Shown here in pieces: positions 7,606 to 15,833 of a DNA stretch of 37,685 bases. Each line of letters starts with the position of its first letter. The first letter of the stretch is position 1. The notes under the pieces are model-generated. The model made no database searches, was not told the origin of the DNA, and saw nothing but the letters and a program-made list of their open reading frames with translations. The stretch comes from Deltaproteobacteria bacterium. GTDB taxonomy: Bacteria; Desulfobacterota; Binatia; Binatales; Binataceae. The translations under genes were made by a program, and so were the position numbers. Location: contig JAKAVC010000011.1 of assembly GCA_021817345.1 (NCBI GenBank), positions 1-37,685 on the forward strand, in the 5' to 3' direction.

Positions 7606-8359
7606 GAAGTTGTCGCTCACTATCGCCGAGCTGGCAAAACAGTCCCGGTTGCCGATCGATACGATCCGCTATTATCAGGGCCTCGGCCTTCTCGATGCGC
7701 CTCGCCGCCATGGCCGTATCGCGCTCTATGGCGACGCGCACCTCAAGCGTCTCAGGCTGATTCGCTCGATGGCGCGCCGCGGCCTCCCTCTCAAGGTCAT
7801 CAAGGATCTCGTCGCCCGCCCCGCGAAGCGCGGGATGGAACGCGCGCTGCGCTCGGCGGTACAGGAAGAGGCCGACCGCTCGCGTTATACCAGCGCCGAG
7901 TTCGCCGAGATGCTCGGCGTTCCGCGCGGACTGCTCGATCTCGTCGAGGGCTGCGCGCTCAGGGAAGTGCTGAAGGACGAGGCGGGAGCAATACTTTACT
8001 CGGACGCCGATCTCGAAGCGGCGCGCGGCGTCATGCAGATCCTCGGCTACGGTATCCCGGTGACGCGGCTCCTGTCGCTTGCGCTCCGGCATCACAGCGC
8101 GGCGGCGGAAACCGTCGATGAAGCGATCGACCTCTTCAACCAGTACGTGCGCGGCGGAGAACGCGACGCGGACCCCGAAGCGGTCGCGGAAAGCTTTCGC
8201 GCCATGCTTCCGCTGGTGGTGTCGCTCGTGGGGCATCACTTTTATCGCCTGCTGGTAAGCCGCGCGCTCGCGCGCCTGCGCCAGAGCGGCGATGAACAAG
8301 CTTTTCAGATGGCCACGCGCGAGGCCGCCTCGATCCGCCTGCCTCTTGCTCAGCGATGA
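7604..8359 (+). CDS. MerR-family transcriptional regulator with two winged-helix domains
   Basis: A 251-residue regulator, longer than usual for the family. The first domain (4-75) is a standard MerR winged helix: LTIAELAKQS, then DTIRYYQGLGLL and YGDAHLKRLRLI. A second, diverged copy appears at about 95-163: YTSAEFAEMLGVP, then LYSDADLEAARGVMQILGYG and IPVTRLLSLA. No cysteine or histidine metal site is evident. The rest (165-251) is probably an effector or dimer region. The start is GTG 7604, directly after the operator-like boxes and without a Shine-Dalgarno; the MerR fold begins at residue 4, so a later start is unlikely. The stop overlaps the menG ATG (ATGA at 8356-8359), placing the regulator at the head of the menaquinone operon. 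Confidence 0.85.
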   Translation: MKLSLTIAELAKQSRLPIDTIRYYQGLGLLDAPRRHGRIALYGDAHLKRLRLIRSMARRGLPLKVIKDLVARPAKRGMERALRSAVQEEADRSRYTSAEFAEMLGVPRGLLDLVEGCALREVLKDEAGAILYSDADLEAARGVMQILGYGIPVTRLLSLALRHHSAAAETVDEAIDLFNQYVRGGERDADPEAVAESFRAMLPLVVSLVGHHFYRLLVSRALARLRQSGDEQAFQMATREAASIRLPLAQR

Positions 8360-9039
8360 AACTTCCCGAACCGGAAAACAAGGCGGCCGTGGTCGAGGCG
8401 ATGTTCGACCGGATTGCCCCGCGTTACGACCTGATGAACCGCCTGATGACGTTCGGACTCGATCGCCGCTGGCGGCACGAAGCGATTTCCGCTTTGCAGG
8501 CGGCGCGCGGCGCGCTGGTGATCGATCTCGGATGCGGCACGGGAGACCTCTGCGCGGAGGCGGTGCGCGCGGGTTGCCGGGCGGTTGGGGTCGACTTTTC
8601 GGCTCGTATGCTTAAGATTGCGGCGTCGCGGCAAATCGCCTGCGAATTGATTCGCGCGGACGCGGGTGTCCTGCCGCTTCGCGATGCCTCTGCCGACGCG
8701 GTGGTGTCGGGATTCGCGCTGCGCAATTTCACGGACCTGGCAGCGGTGTTTCGCGAATGTTCCCGCGTGCTCAGGCCGTCGGGAAAAATCTCGTTTCTGG
8801 AGGTGGATACTCCTTCCGCGCCGCTGCTGCGCTTCGGTCACCGGATTTTCTTCAATCACGTCGTGCCGCAGATAGGAAAATTCGTCGACCGCTACGCATA
8901 CGCCTATCTTCCCTCCTCGGTCGAATACCTGCCATGTGAGGAACGGCTGATGGAAATGTTGCGCGCGGCCGGCTTTCGCTCGCTCGCCAAGCGCCGGCTG
9001 ATGGGCGGCGCGGTGCAGCTTGTCACCGCGCTCCGGTAG
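8356..9039 (+). CDS. menG: Demethylmenaquinone methyltransferase MenG/UbiE
   Basis: A 227-residue class I SAM-dependent methyltransferase that performs the last step of menaquinone synthesis, C-methylation of demethylmenaquinone. The UbiE/MenG head FDRIAPRYDLMNRLMTFGLD (17-36) is present. The SAM site is VIDLGCGTGDL (55-65), and the motif SGFALRNFTDLAAVFRE is typical of the family. The C-terminal block YAYLPSSVEYLPC also fits. It begins on the ATGA overlap with merR and ends 18 bp before menF, as the first enzyme of the operon. UbiE proteins of ubiquinone makers act on both quinones; with seven men genes following, MenG is the better name here. Confidence 0.93.
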   Translation: MKLPEPENKAAVVEAMFDRIAPRYDLMNRLMTFGLDRRWRHEAISALQAARGALVIDLGCGTGDLCAEAVRAGCRAVGVDFSARMLKIAASRQIACELIRADAGVLPLRDASADAVVSGFALRNFTDLAAVFRECSRVLRPSGKISFLEVDTPSAPLLRFGHRIFFNHVVPQIGKFVDRYAYAYLPSSVEYLPCEERLMEMLRAAGFRSLAKRRLMGGAVQLVTALR

Positions 9040-9057
9040 GTCGGGTGCGGTTTCGCC

Positions 9058-10377
9058 ATGCCTGAAGTTTCCTTTCTTCGCGCTGAAACGACGCCGGTGG
9101 CCGTTGCGCCGGAGCTGCTTGAATTGTCGCGCACAAGCGCGGCACCGCCGTTCTTCTACTGGGAGCATCCGGCGCGCGGTATGGCTATCGCCGCCCTCGG
9201 TTCGGTCGTGGAACTCCGCGCGAGCGGCAAACGGCGCTTTGAAGAACTCTCGTCGCGCGCGCAGGAACTTCTGTCGCGCATCCGTCTGGACACTGAGGCC
9301 GCCGAGCCGCGCGATGGGCCGTTGATGGTGGGCGGATTCGGATTTTCGGATCGCGAATCAGCGGCTCGCGAATGGCGTGAATTCCCCGCCGCCTGCGTGA
9401 TGCTTCCGAGGCTTCTGTGGATACGCCGTCAGGGGCGATGCACGCTCACGCGAATCTGGGACCCGGCGCGCGAGAAGCGGCCCGACGACCCCTTCCCTCG
9501 TTCGCAAACCGCCGCGGCCGGCGCCTGCGAATCGAACCTGAACGGAGCGCGCGAGCCGGAAACGCTCGCGGAGCAGCGCGCGCGATGGCGCGAGCGCGTC
9601 GAACGCGCGCGGGCGATGGTGAAGCGGGGCGTCCTGAGCAAAGTCGTCCTGTCGAGGCGGATCGAGATTCGACGCACGGGTGTGGACCCGGCAAGGCTGC
9701 TTCGCGCGGCGCGCAACACGCGTCCCGGATGCTTCAGCTTCTGGTTCGCGCGCGCTCAGACCGCGCTCTTCGGCTCGACTCCCGAGTTGCTCGTGCGCGT
9801 CGAGGGCGAGCGAGTTTCTTCGGGGGCGCTGGCCGGTTCCGCGCCGCGCGGTTCCTCGCCCGAGCAGGATCGCGCGCTCGGCGAAGCACTTCTTCAGTGT
9901 GCAAAAAATCTCGAAGAGCACGAATACGTCCGCGAGGCTGTCCGCTCGGCGCTCGGCGCCGTCGCCGCTCATCTTAAGATGCCCCCAAAGCCCGTCGTGA
10001 TGCGCCTGCCCGAGGCGCAGCATCTGTTCACTCCCGTCGAGGCGCGTCTGCGCGGTCCGCATAGCGTGATTGAACTTGCCGGCCGGCTCCATCCCACGCC
10101 CGCCGTGTGCGGAGTGCCGCGCGAAACGGCGCGAGAGCTGATCGAGCGTGAGGAGCCGGGCCGCGGATGGTACGCGGGAACGGTTGGCTGGATGGATCGC
10201 GCGGGCAACGGCGAGTTCGCGGTCGCGCTCCGTTCGGCCCTCATCGACGGTCCGCGCATGTTCCTGTGGGCGGGCGCGGGAATCGTGGCCGGTTCCGATC
10301 CGCAGACGGAATTCGCCGAGACCGAAGCCAAATTCAGCGCACTGCTGAGGAGTTCCGGGATTGACCGCGCCGGGTAA
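9058..10377 (+). CDS. menF: Isochorismate synthase MenF
   Basis: A 439-residue chorismate-utilising enzyme that turns chorismate into isochorismate, the committed step toward menaquinone. The C-terminal chorismate-binding domain is easy to see: KRGVLSKVVLSRRIEI, FGSTPELLVRVEGERVSSGA and LAGSAPRG, followed by ELAGRLHPTPAVCGVP, WYAGTVGWMD and GAGIVAGSDPQTEFAETEAK. The N-terminal third is variable, as is usual. The combination fits isochorismate synthase rather than anthranilate or aminodeoxychorismate synthase, and the position before menD settles it. The gene overlaps menD by 17 bp. Nearby entC-like functions are absent, so a siderophore role is unlikely. Confidence 0.93.
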   Translation: MPEVSFLRAETTPVAVAPELLELSRTSAAPPFFYWEHPARGMAIAALGSVVELRASGKRRFEELSSRAQELLSRIRLDTEAAEPRDGPLMVGGFGFSDRESAAREWREFPAACVMLPRLLWIRRQGRCTLTRIWDPAREKRPDDPFPRSQTAAAGACESNLNGAREPETLAEQRARWRERVERARAMVKRGVLSKVVLSRRIEIRRTGVDPARLLRAARNTRPGCFSFWFARAQTALFGSTPELLVRVEGERVSSGALAGSAPRGSSPEQDRALGEALLQCAKNLEEHEYVREAVRSALGAVAAHLKMPPKPVVMRLPEAQHLFTPVEARLRGPHSVIELAGRLHPTPAVCGVPRETARELIEREEPGRGWYAGTVGWMDRAGNGEFAVALRSALIDGPRMFLWAGAGIVAGSDPQTEFAETEAKFSALLRSSGIDRAG

Positions 10378-12142
10378 TCCGAACAGCCGCGCCACCGCCG
10401 CGATGATGCAGGAGTTCGAGCGCTCCGGCGTAAGCGACGCGTGCGTGTCGCCGGGTTCGCGTTCGACCGCGCTCGTAACCGCGCTGCTTCGGGGAAACCT
10501 CAGGCCATGGGTGATCCTCGAGGAACGCGCGGGCGGATTCTTTGCGATGGGCCTTGCGCGCGAGACACGCCGCCCGGTAATCCTCGTCTGTACCTCCGGC
10601 ACCGCAGCTGCCAATTACGCGCCCGCGGTGGCCGAGGCTTCGCTCTCGCGAATTCCGCTCATCGTGCTCACCGCCGATCGCCCGCCCGAAGCGCGCGACT
10701 GCCGCGCTGCGCAGACGATCGACCAGGTGCGGATGTTCGGCAGCCATGCGCGGTGGAGCGTCGATGTCGCCGCGCCGTCGGACGGGACCGATCTTGACGG
10801 TTATTACCGCACGCTCGCGTGCCGCGCGGTGTCGGTGGCTCTCGGACCGCCGGCCGGCCCGGTTCATCTGAATCTCCCGATGCGCGAGCCGCTAATCGAT
10901 GTGGCCGAGGAAGCCGAAGCGCTGCGCTCGCCAACGCGGCGCGTCGAATCAAACCGGCCCTACGTCCGCGTCGCGCCTTCGCGCACCCGGCTTGATCCGG
11001 TGGCGATACGCGCGCTCGCCCGTGAAATACGCCGGCGTCGGCGCGGCGTGATCGTCTGCGGCCCGGGAATCGAGCCGGACAGCGCAAGCGCGATCGCGGC
11101 GCTCGCCGAGAGGCTCGGATGGCCGATCCTTGCCGATCCGCTCTCGGGACTGCGGTTCGGCGGGCATGACCGCCGGCTTGTCGTGGATGCCTACGACGTT
11201 CTCCTGCGCGATCCCGAGTTTGTCGAGCGCAACCAGCCCGACGCCGTGCTCCAGTTCGGCGACCCGCCCGTCTCAAAGGCGCTCGGACAGTTCCTTTCGC
11301 ATCGGCGCCGCGATTGTCACGTGATCGTTGCCGAGCCGGGAGCCTGGCCCGATCCGTTCTATCTTGCGACGGAGTTCGCCAGGAGCGATGCGCCGGGCTT
11401 CTGCGCCTCAATTGTCGAGGAACTCGGTCAGAATCGGCCGGTCTCCGATTGGAGCGACTCGTGGATTGCCGTGTCGCGTGCCGTTCGAAACGCGCTCGAC
11501 CGCATGCTCGCCGCCGAAACCGCCATGTTCGAGGGCAAAATCGTAACCGAGTTGCTGCGTCTTCTGCCGGAGGGCTCTTTGCTCCAGGTTGGAAACAGTA
11601 TGCCGGTCCGCGACCTTGACACTTTCGGCGGGCAGTGCGCACGCGCGCTTGAGGTCCGATGTAATCGCGGGGCGAACGGTATCGACGGCGTTCTTTCGAC
11701 CGCGATCGGCGCGGCGGCGGCGAGGCAGGCTCCCACCGCGCTGGTGCTCGGCGATCTGAGTTTCCTTCACGATCTTTCCGCGCTTCATATCGCGGCGCGA
11801 TATCCGATCGATCTCCTCGTGGTCGTGATCAATAACGACGGCGGGGGTATCTTTTCCTTCCTGCCGCAGGCGTCGCTCGGCGACGACGCGTTCGAAACCT
11901 TCTTCGGCACTCCGCACGGGTTAAACTTCGAACATGCGGCCGCGCTCGGGCGCGCCCACTACGCGCGAGCCGAGTCGTGGGAGAGCTTCAACCGCGCCGT
12001 CGAAGCGGCCCTGGCGCGTCGCGGCCTCAACGTGGTCGAAGTCCCCGGCGATCGCGCGCAAAACCTGAAGGCGCATCGGCAGGCGATCGCTAAAGCGCTT
12101 GAGTGCCTGCGTGAATATCAACCGCCGGGAGGTCCCGCGTGA
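10361..12142 (+). CDS. menD: SEPHCHC synthase MenD
   Basis: A 593-residue thiamine-diphosphate enzyme that joins 2-oxoglutarate (after decarboxylation) to isochorismate to form SEPHCHC. The N-terminal Pyr domain shows VSPGSRSTALV near 28-38, ILEERAGGFFAMGLARETRR and CTSGTAAANYAPAVAEA. The C-terminal ThDP/Mg motif is GD at 464-465 with the paired Asn at 491-492 (VINNDGGGIFSFLPQ). The start is TTG 10361, supported by GAGGAG at 10347-10352 eight bases upstream; it lies inside the end of menF. The stop overlaps the menH start (GTGA). The length is close to the usual 550-600. Confidence 0.94.
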   Translation: MTAPGNPNSRATAAMMQEFERSGVSDACVSPGSRSTALVTALLRGNLRPWVILEERAGGFFAMGLARETRRPVILVCTSGTAAANYAPAVAEASLSRIPLIVLTADRPPEARDCRAAQTIDQVRMFGSHARWSVDVAAPSDGTDLDGYYRTLACRAVSVALGPPAGPVHLNLPMREPLIDVAEEAEALRSPTRRVESNRPYVRVAPSRTRLDPVAIRALAREIRRRRRGVIVCGPGIEPDSASAIAALAERLGWPILADPLSGLRFGGHDRRLVVDAYDVLLRDPEFVERNQPDAVLQFGDPPVSKALGQFLSHRRRDCHVIVAEPGAWPDPFYLATEFARSDAPGFCASIVEELGQNRPVSDWSDSWIAVSRAVRNALDRMLAAETAMFEGKIVTELLRLLPEGSLLQVGNSMPVRDLDTFGGQCARALEVRCNRGANGIDGVLSTAIGAAAARQAPTALVLGDLSFLHDLSALHIAARYPIDLLVVVINNDGGGIFSFLPQASLGDDAFETFFGTPHGLNFEHAAALGRAHYARAESWESFNRAVEAALARRGLNVVEVPGDRAQNLKAHRQAIAKALECLREYQPPGGPA

Positions 12143-12987
12143 TCAGGCGCGCGAAGCTGGGCGGAGTCGTGATCGAGTTCAGCGATGAAGGCCCGCGAGC
12201 AAAAGCCCCCGAACATGCGCGCCGCGTTCCGGTTGTGCTTCTGCACGGCTTTACCGGCTCGAAGGAGAGCTGGCTCGAATTGCGCGAGGCGCTCTCGGAT
12301 TCAAGGCGCGTGGTCAGTATCGACCTGCCCGGCCACGGTGGCACCCAGGCCGGTTCCGAAGCCGAAAACTACTCGATGGGACGTGCGGTGGCGATGGTCA
12401 AGGCGCTGATGGCCGATTGTCTCGACGCGCCCCGATTCTCGCTGGTCGGGTATTCGATGGGAGGCAGGCTCGCACTGGCAATTGCGCTCGACCATGGCTC
12501 GAGCGTGGAGAAGCTTGTGCTCGAAAGCGCTTCGCCCGGGATAGCCGACGGCGCCGAGCGCGCGCGACGCAGACAGTCCGACGAGGAGCTGGCGGCATTC
12601 GTCGAGAGCGAGGGAATTGAGGCGTTTGTAAACCGATGGGAGCGCCTGCCGTTGTTCGATTCGCTCGCCGCGCTTTCGCCCGACAAGCGCTACCATATGA
12701 GGCGCGTGCGTCTTCGATGCGCACCCTCGGGCTTGGCGCTAAGCCTTCGCGCGATGGGCACGGGCGTGCAGCCGTGGCTGGGCGATCGTCTTTCCGAGCT
12801 TGCGATGCCGACGTTGCTCGTCGCCGGCGCGCTCGACGGCAAGTTCACTCGAATCGCGCGCGAGATGGCATCGCTCATTCCGCACGCGCGGCTCGGAATC
12901 ATCGAGGCCGCCGGTCACGCGCCCCATCTCGAACAGTCCGGACGGTTCAATCGCGTCGTAGCGGAATTCCTGAACGGCGCGTCATAG
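12139..12987 (+). CDS. menH: SHCHC synthase MenH (alpha/beta hydrolase)
   Basis: A 282-residue alpha/beta-hydrolase fold enzyme that removes pyruvate from SEPHCHC. LLHGFTGSKESW (about 35-46) is the oxyanion loop. The nucleophile elbow GYSMGG places Ser106, GALDGKF gives Asp233 and GHAPHLEQ gives His260, so the triad is complete. GYSMGGRLALA is typical of MenH proteins. The start is GTG 12139 sharing bases with the menD TGA (12140-12142). The men context makes MenH much more likely than a generic esterase. The 36 bp to menB include GGAGG at 13000-13004. Confidence 0.9.
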   Translation: MIRRAKLGGVVIEFSDEGPRAKAPEHARRVPVVLLHGFTGSKESWLELREALSDSRRVVSIDLPGHGGTQAGSEAENYSMGRAVAMVKALMADCLDAPRFSLVGYSMGGRLALAIALDHGSSVEKLVLESASPGIADGAERARRRQSDEELAAFVESEGIEAFVNRWERLPLFDSLAALSPDKRYHMRRVRLRCAPSGLALSLRAMGTGVQPWLGDRLSELAMPTLLVAGALDGKFTRIAREMASLIPHARLGIIEAAGHAPHLEQSGRFNRVVAEFLNGAS

Positions 12988-13023
12988 CCCGCATACTTCG
13001 GAGGGTCGAACAGAGAGAAACCG

Positions 13024-13842
13024 ATGATACCAAAGTGGCAAACCGTAAAAGCTTACGAAGACATCAAGTATGAAAAGGCCGAGGGGATCGCGCGCGTCAC
13101 GATCAACCGCCCACGCGTGAGAAACGCCTTCAGGCCGCTCACCGTGCGCGAGATGATCGACGCGTTCAATCACGCCCGCGAGGACAGCGAGGTCGGCGTC
13201 ATCATCCTGACCGGCGAAGGCACCGAGGCATTCTGCAGCGGCGGCGACCAGCGCGTGCGCGGCGAGCAGGGCTATGTCGGCGGCGACGGCGTCCCGCGCC
13301 TCAACGTACTCGACCTGCAGAAAATCATTCGCAGCATCCCGAAACCGGTCGTCGCGATGGTCGCGGGATTCGCGATCGGCGGCGGCCACGTGCTTCATGT
13401 GGTTTGCGACCTTACAATCGCCGCGGACAACGCGGTCTTCGGACAGACCGGGCCCAAGGTCGGCAGCTTCGACGGTGGCTTTGGGGCGGTGCAACTCGCA
13501 CGCCTGGTCGGACAGAAGAAGGCGCGCGAAATCTGGTATCTGTGCCGGCGCTACAGCGCGCAGGAGGCGCTCGCGATGGGCCTGGTCAATGCCGTCGTGC
13601 CGCTCGCCGAACTCGAAGAAACGACGGTTCAGTGGTGCCGCGAGATGCTGGCGCACAGTCCGATGGCGCTCAGGTGCCTCAAGTCCGCCTTCAACGCTGA
13701 GTTGGACGGGATGGCGGGAATACAGGAACTCGCCGGCAACACCACGCTGCTTTTCTACATGACCGAAGAGGCCCAGGAGGGACGCAACGCCTTTAACCAG
13801 AAGCGCAAACCCGATTTCTCGAGGTTCAAGCGCCTGCCATGA
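13024..13842 (+). CDS. menB: 1,4-dihydroxy-2-naphthoyl-CoA synthase MenB
   Basis: A 272-residue crotonase-fold enzyme that closes the second ring of the naphthoquinone from o-succinylbenzoyl-CoA. The protein opens with [37 protein letters not shown] is the MenB-specific loop, [17 protein letters not shown] is the oxyanion-hole helix, and [15 protein letters not shown] carries the conserved Ser-Asp-Gly of the MenB active site. [19 protein letters not shown] closes it, as in characterised members. The length is standard. It lies between menH (36 bp before) and menA (ATGA overlap at 13839-13842). Compare the diverged crotonase homologue at 5425-6231, which lacks these MenB marks. Confidence 0.96.
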   Translation: MIPKWQTVKAYEDIKYEKAEGIARVTINRPRVRNAFRPLTVREMIDAFNHAREDSEVGVIILTGEGTEAFCSGGDQRVRGEQGYVGGDGVPRLNVLDLQKIIRSIPKPVVAMVAGFAIGGGHVLHVVCDLTIAADNAVFGQTGPKVGSFDGGFGAVQLARLVGQKKAREIWYLCRRYSAQEALAMGLVNAVVPLAELEETTVQWCREMLAHSPMALRCLKSAFNAELDGMAGIQELAGNTTLLFYMTEEAQEGRNAFNQKRKPDFSRFKRLP

Positions 13843-14741
13843 GTGCGCAGGCGGCGCCGATGCGCGCGCGGCCAGGGCGGTTTTCGTCCTGGGTGATGGC
13901 GATGCGTCCGCGCACGCTGACGGCCGGCGTGATGCCGGTGCTGGTCGGCTCGGCGGTCGCGTATCGCGCGGGCAGTTTCAATGCGCCTGTCGCGATAGCA
14001 ACCCTCGCTGCCGCCGTACTGATTCAAATCGGGACCAATCTGGCCAATGACTATTACGACTTCATCGGCGGAGCGGACACCGAGGCGCGTCTGGGTCCGG
14101 TGCGGGTCACGCAGGCCGGATTGATCGCGCCGGCGGCCGTGAGGAACGCCGCATTCGCCGCGCTCGGGCTTGCGGGCGTCGCCGGATGCTATCTGGTTGC
14201 GACTGGCGGATGGCCGATACTCGTGATCGGGATCGTATCGCTGGTGGCTGCGCTCGCGTACACCGCGGGGCCGTATCCGCTCGCCCATCTGGGCCTCGGC
14301 GACGCCTTCGTGTTCGCGTTTTTCGGCGTGATTGCGGTCAATGGAACCGTGTTTCTTCAGTGCGGCCGCCTCTCGCCGCTGGCGCTCGCGAGTTCGATTC
14401 CGGTTGCGTGTCTGGCCACCGCGATCCTCGTCGTCAACAATCTTCGCGACGCGGACACCGATCGAATTGCGGAAAAACGTACGCTTGCGGTCCGGCTTGG
14501 CCCCGGCTTCGCCCGGGCTGAATATGTGACGCTGCTCGCGGTTGCGTTTCTGGCAGTGCCGGCGATGGCCGCGATGGGCGGATATGCGCTCCTGATGCCC
14601 TTGTGCGCGATTCCGCTGGCGTTCAGGGAAACCCGCGCGCTTTTGAGCCGCTCGGGCGCGGCGTTGAACGAAAGCCTTGCCGGAACCGCCAAACTGCACA
14701 TGGTGTTCGGACTGCTGCTGGCCGCGGCGCTCATCCTATGA
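13839..14741 (+). CDS. menA: 1,4-dihydroxy-2-naphthoate polyprenyltransferase MenA
   Basis: A 300-residue UbiA-superfamily membrane enzyme that attaches the polyprenyl tail to DHNA. The first Asp-rich motif is [15 protein letters not shown] (about 68-82) and the second is [11 protein letters not shown], both of which bind the Mg-diphosphate of the prenyl donor. [19 protein letters not shown] is the typical MenA first helix. Eight to nine hydrophobic segments are seen. It overlaps menB at the start and menC at the end by the ATGA pattern. The site of action is the inner membrane. The family also includes UbiA and chlorophyll synthases, but the ten-residue spacing and context point to MenA. Confidence 0.94.
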   Translation: MSAQAAPMRARPGRFSSWVMAMRPRTLTAGVMPVLVGSAVAYRAGSFNAPVAIATLAAAVLIQIGTNLANDYYDFIGGADTEARLGPVRVTQAGLIAPAAVRNAAFAALGLAGVAGCYLVATGGWPILVIGIVSLVAALAYTAGPYPLAHLGLGDAFVFAFFGVIAVNGTVFLQCGRLSPLALASSIPVACLATAILVVNNLRDADTDRIAEKRTLAVRLGPGFARAEYVTLLAVAFLAVPAMAAMGGYALLMPLCAIPLAFRETRALLSRSGAALNESLAGTAKLHMVFGLLLAAALIL

Positions 14742-15829
14742 GACTCGCGGGAGCGCGGATTACTTCGTTTTGCGCGCCGCTTCGCCGTCCGATTGTCACG
14801 GCCAGGGGGCGTATCGACGCGCGTGAAGGGTTCGTGCTGGAACTTCGCTCGGACTGCGGCGAGCTTGGCCTTGGCGAGGCGAGCCCCGCGTACTGGATTG
14901 ATAGGCGGCCGCTTTCGGAAACGCACGCGGCGCTTTCAAGAATCGTTGCGACGGTCGAAGACTGCCGAGACCCCGGCGAACTTCGTGCGCAAGTGCTGAA
15001 CGGCGCCGCTGCGGGAGAACTCACGCCGGCGGCGGCGTGCGCGCTCGATACCGCGCTGCTGGATCTGGCCGCGCGCTCGCGCGGAGTAGGCGTGTCCGCG
15101 ATGCTCGGCGGCGCTTCGAGCCGGGCTGTTCCGGTATCCGCGCTGCTCTGGTCGCGCTCTCCCGAGGAGTTGGTCAACGAAGCCCGGTCGGCGCGCGCGA
15201 GCGGGTACACGGTCTTCAAGCTCAAGGTTGGGGCGGGCGCGCTCGCCGACGACCTGGCAAACGTCAACGCGCTTCGCAGCGCAACCGCCGAGTCCGATCT
15301 AATCCGGCTTGACGCGAACCGCGCGTGGGATTTCGAACAGGCGCTCTCGGCTCTCAAGGCAATTGGTCCCGCGCGAATCGAATTTGTAGAGGAGCCGATT
15401 CGGGCGGTCTCGCCCGCCGAACTGGCGCGGCTTCGCGATGCGACAGGGATCGCGCTGGCGGTCGATGAGTCGATCAACTGCGTTCGCGACCTGGAATCGC
15501 TCTGTGAATCCTGCGGCCCCGATCTTGTGGTCGTGCTTAAGGCGGCGCGAGTGGGTGGTCCGTCGAAATGCGTTGAGATCGCGCAATTGGCGCAAGCCGC
15601 GGGAATCCGCACGCTCGTCGTCACCGACTCGATGGAAAGCTCGATCGGCATGAGTGCGGCGGTTCATCTTGCGAGCGCGATTGCGACTGACGGAACCGCG
15701 ATCGGTCTGGGGGGCGCAAGATTTTTTCATTCGAGCGGGTTCGATGATGTCCCCGCGATATACGATGCGCCGCAGGTCGCGGCCTGCGGACCGGGTTTGG
15801 CCGTGTCAGTTGAGCGTTTGGGAATGTGA
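14738..15829 (+). CDS. menC: o-Succinylbenzoate synthase MenC
   Basis: A 363-residue enolase-superfamily enzyme that dehydrates SHCHC to o-succinylbenzoate. The catalytic KxK pair is Lys161 and Lys163 in FKLKVGAG. Metal ligands are Asp192 (RLDANRAW), Glu218 (FVEEPI) and Asp243 (AVDESI), and the opposite base is Lys268 (VVLKAARVGG). The start is ATG 14738, which overlaps the menA stop; the frame is open further upstream to 14603, but that part lies inside menA and has no similarity. Relatives include dipeptide epimerases and N-acylamino-acid racemases. The location between menA and menE argues for MenC. Confidence 0.92.
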   Translation: MRLAGARITSFCAPLRRPIVTARGRIDAREGFVLELRSDCGELGLGEASPAYWIDRRPLSETHAALSRIVATVEDCRDPGELRAQVLNGAAAGELTPAAACALDTALLDLAARSRGVGVSAMLGGASSRAVPVSALLWSRSPEELVNEARSARASGYTVFKLKVGAGALADDLANVNALRSATAESDLIRLDANRAWDFEQALSALKAIGPARIEFVEEPIRAVSPAELARLRDATGIALAVDESINCVRDLESLCESCGPDLVVVLKAARVGGPSKCVEIAQLAQAAGIRTLVVTDSMESSIGMSAAVHLASAIATDGTAIGLGGARFFHSSGFDDVPAIYDAPQVAACGPGLAVSVERLGM

Positions 15830-15833
15830 AGCC

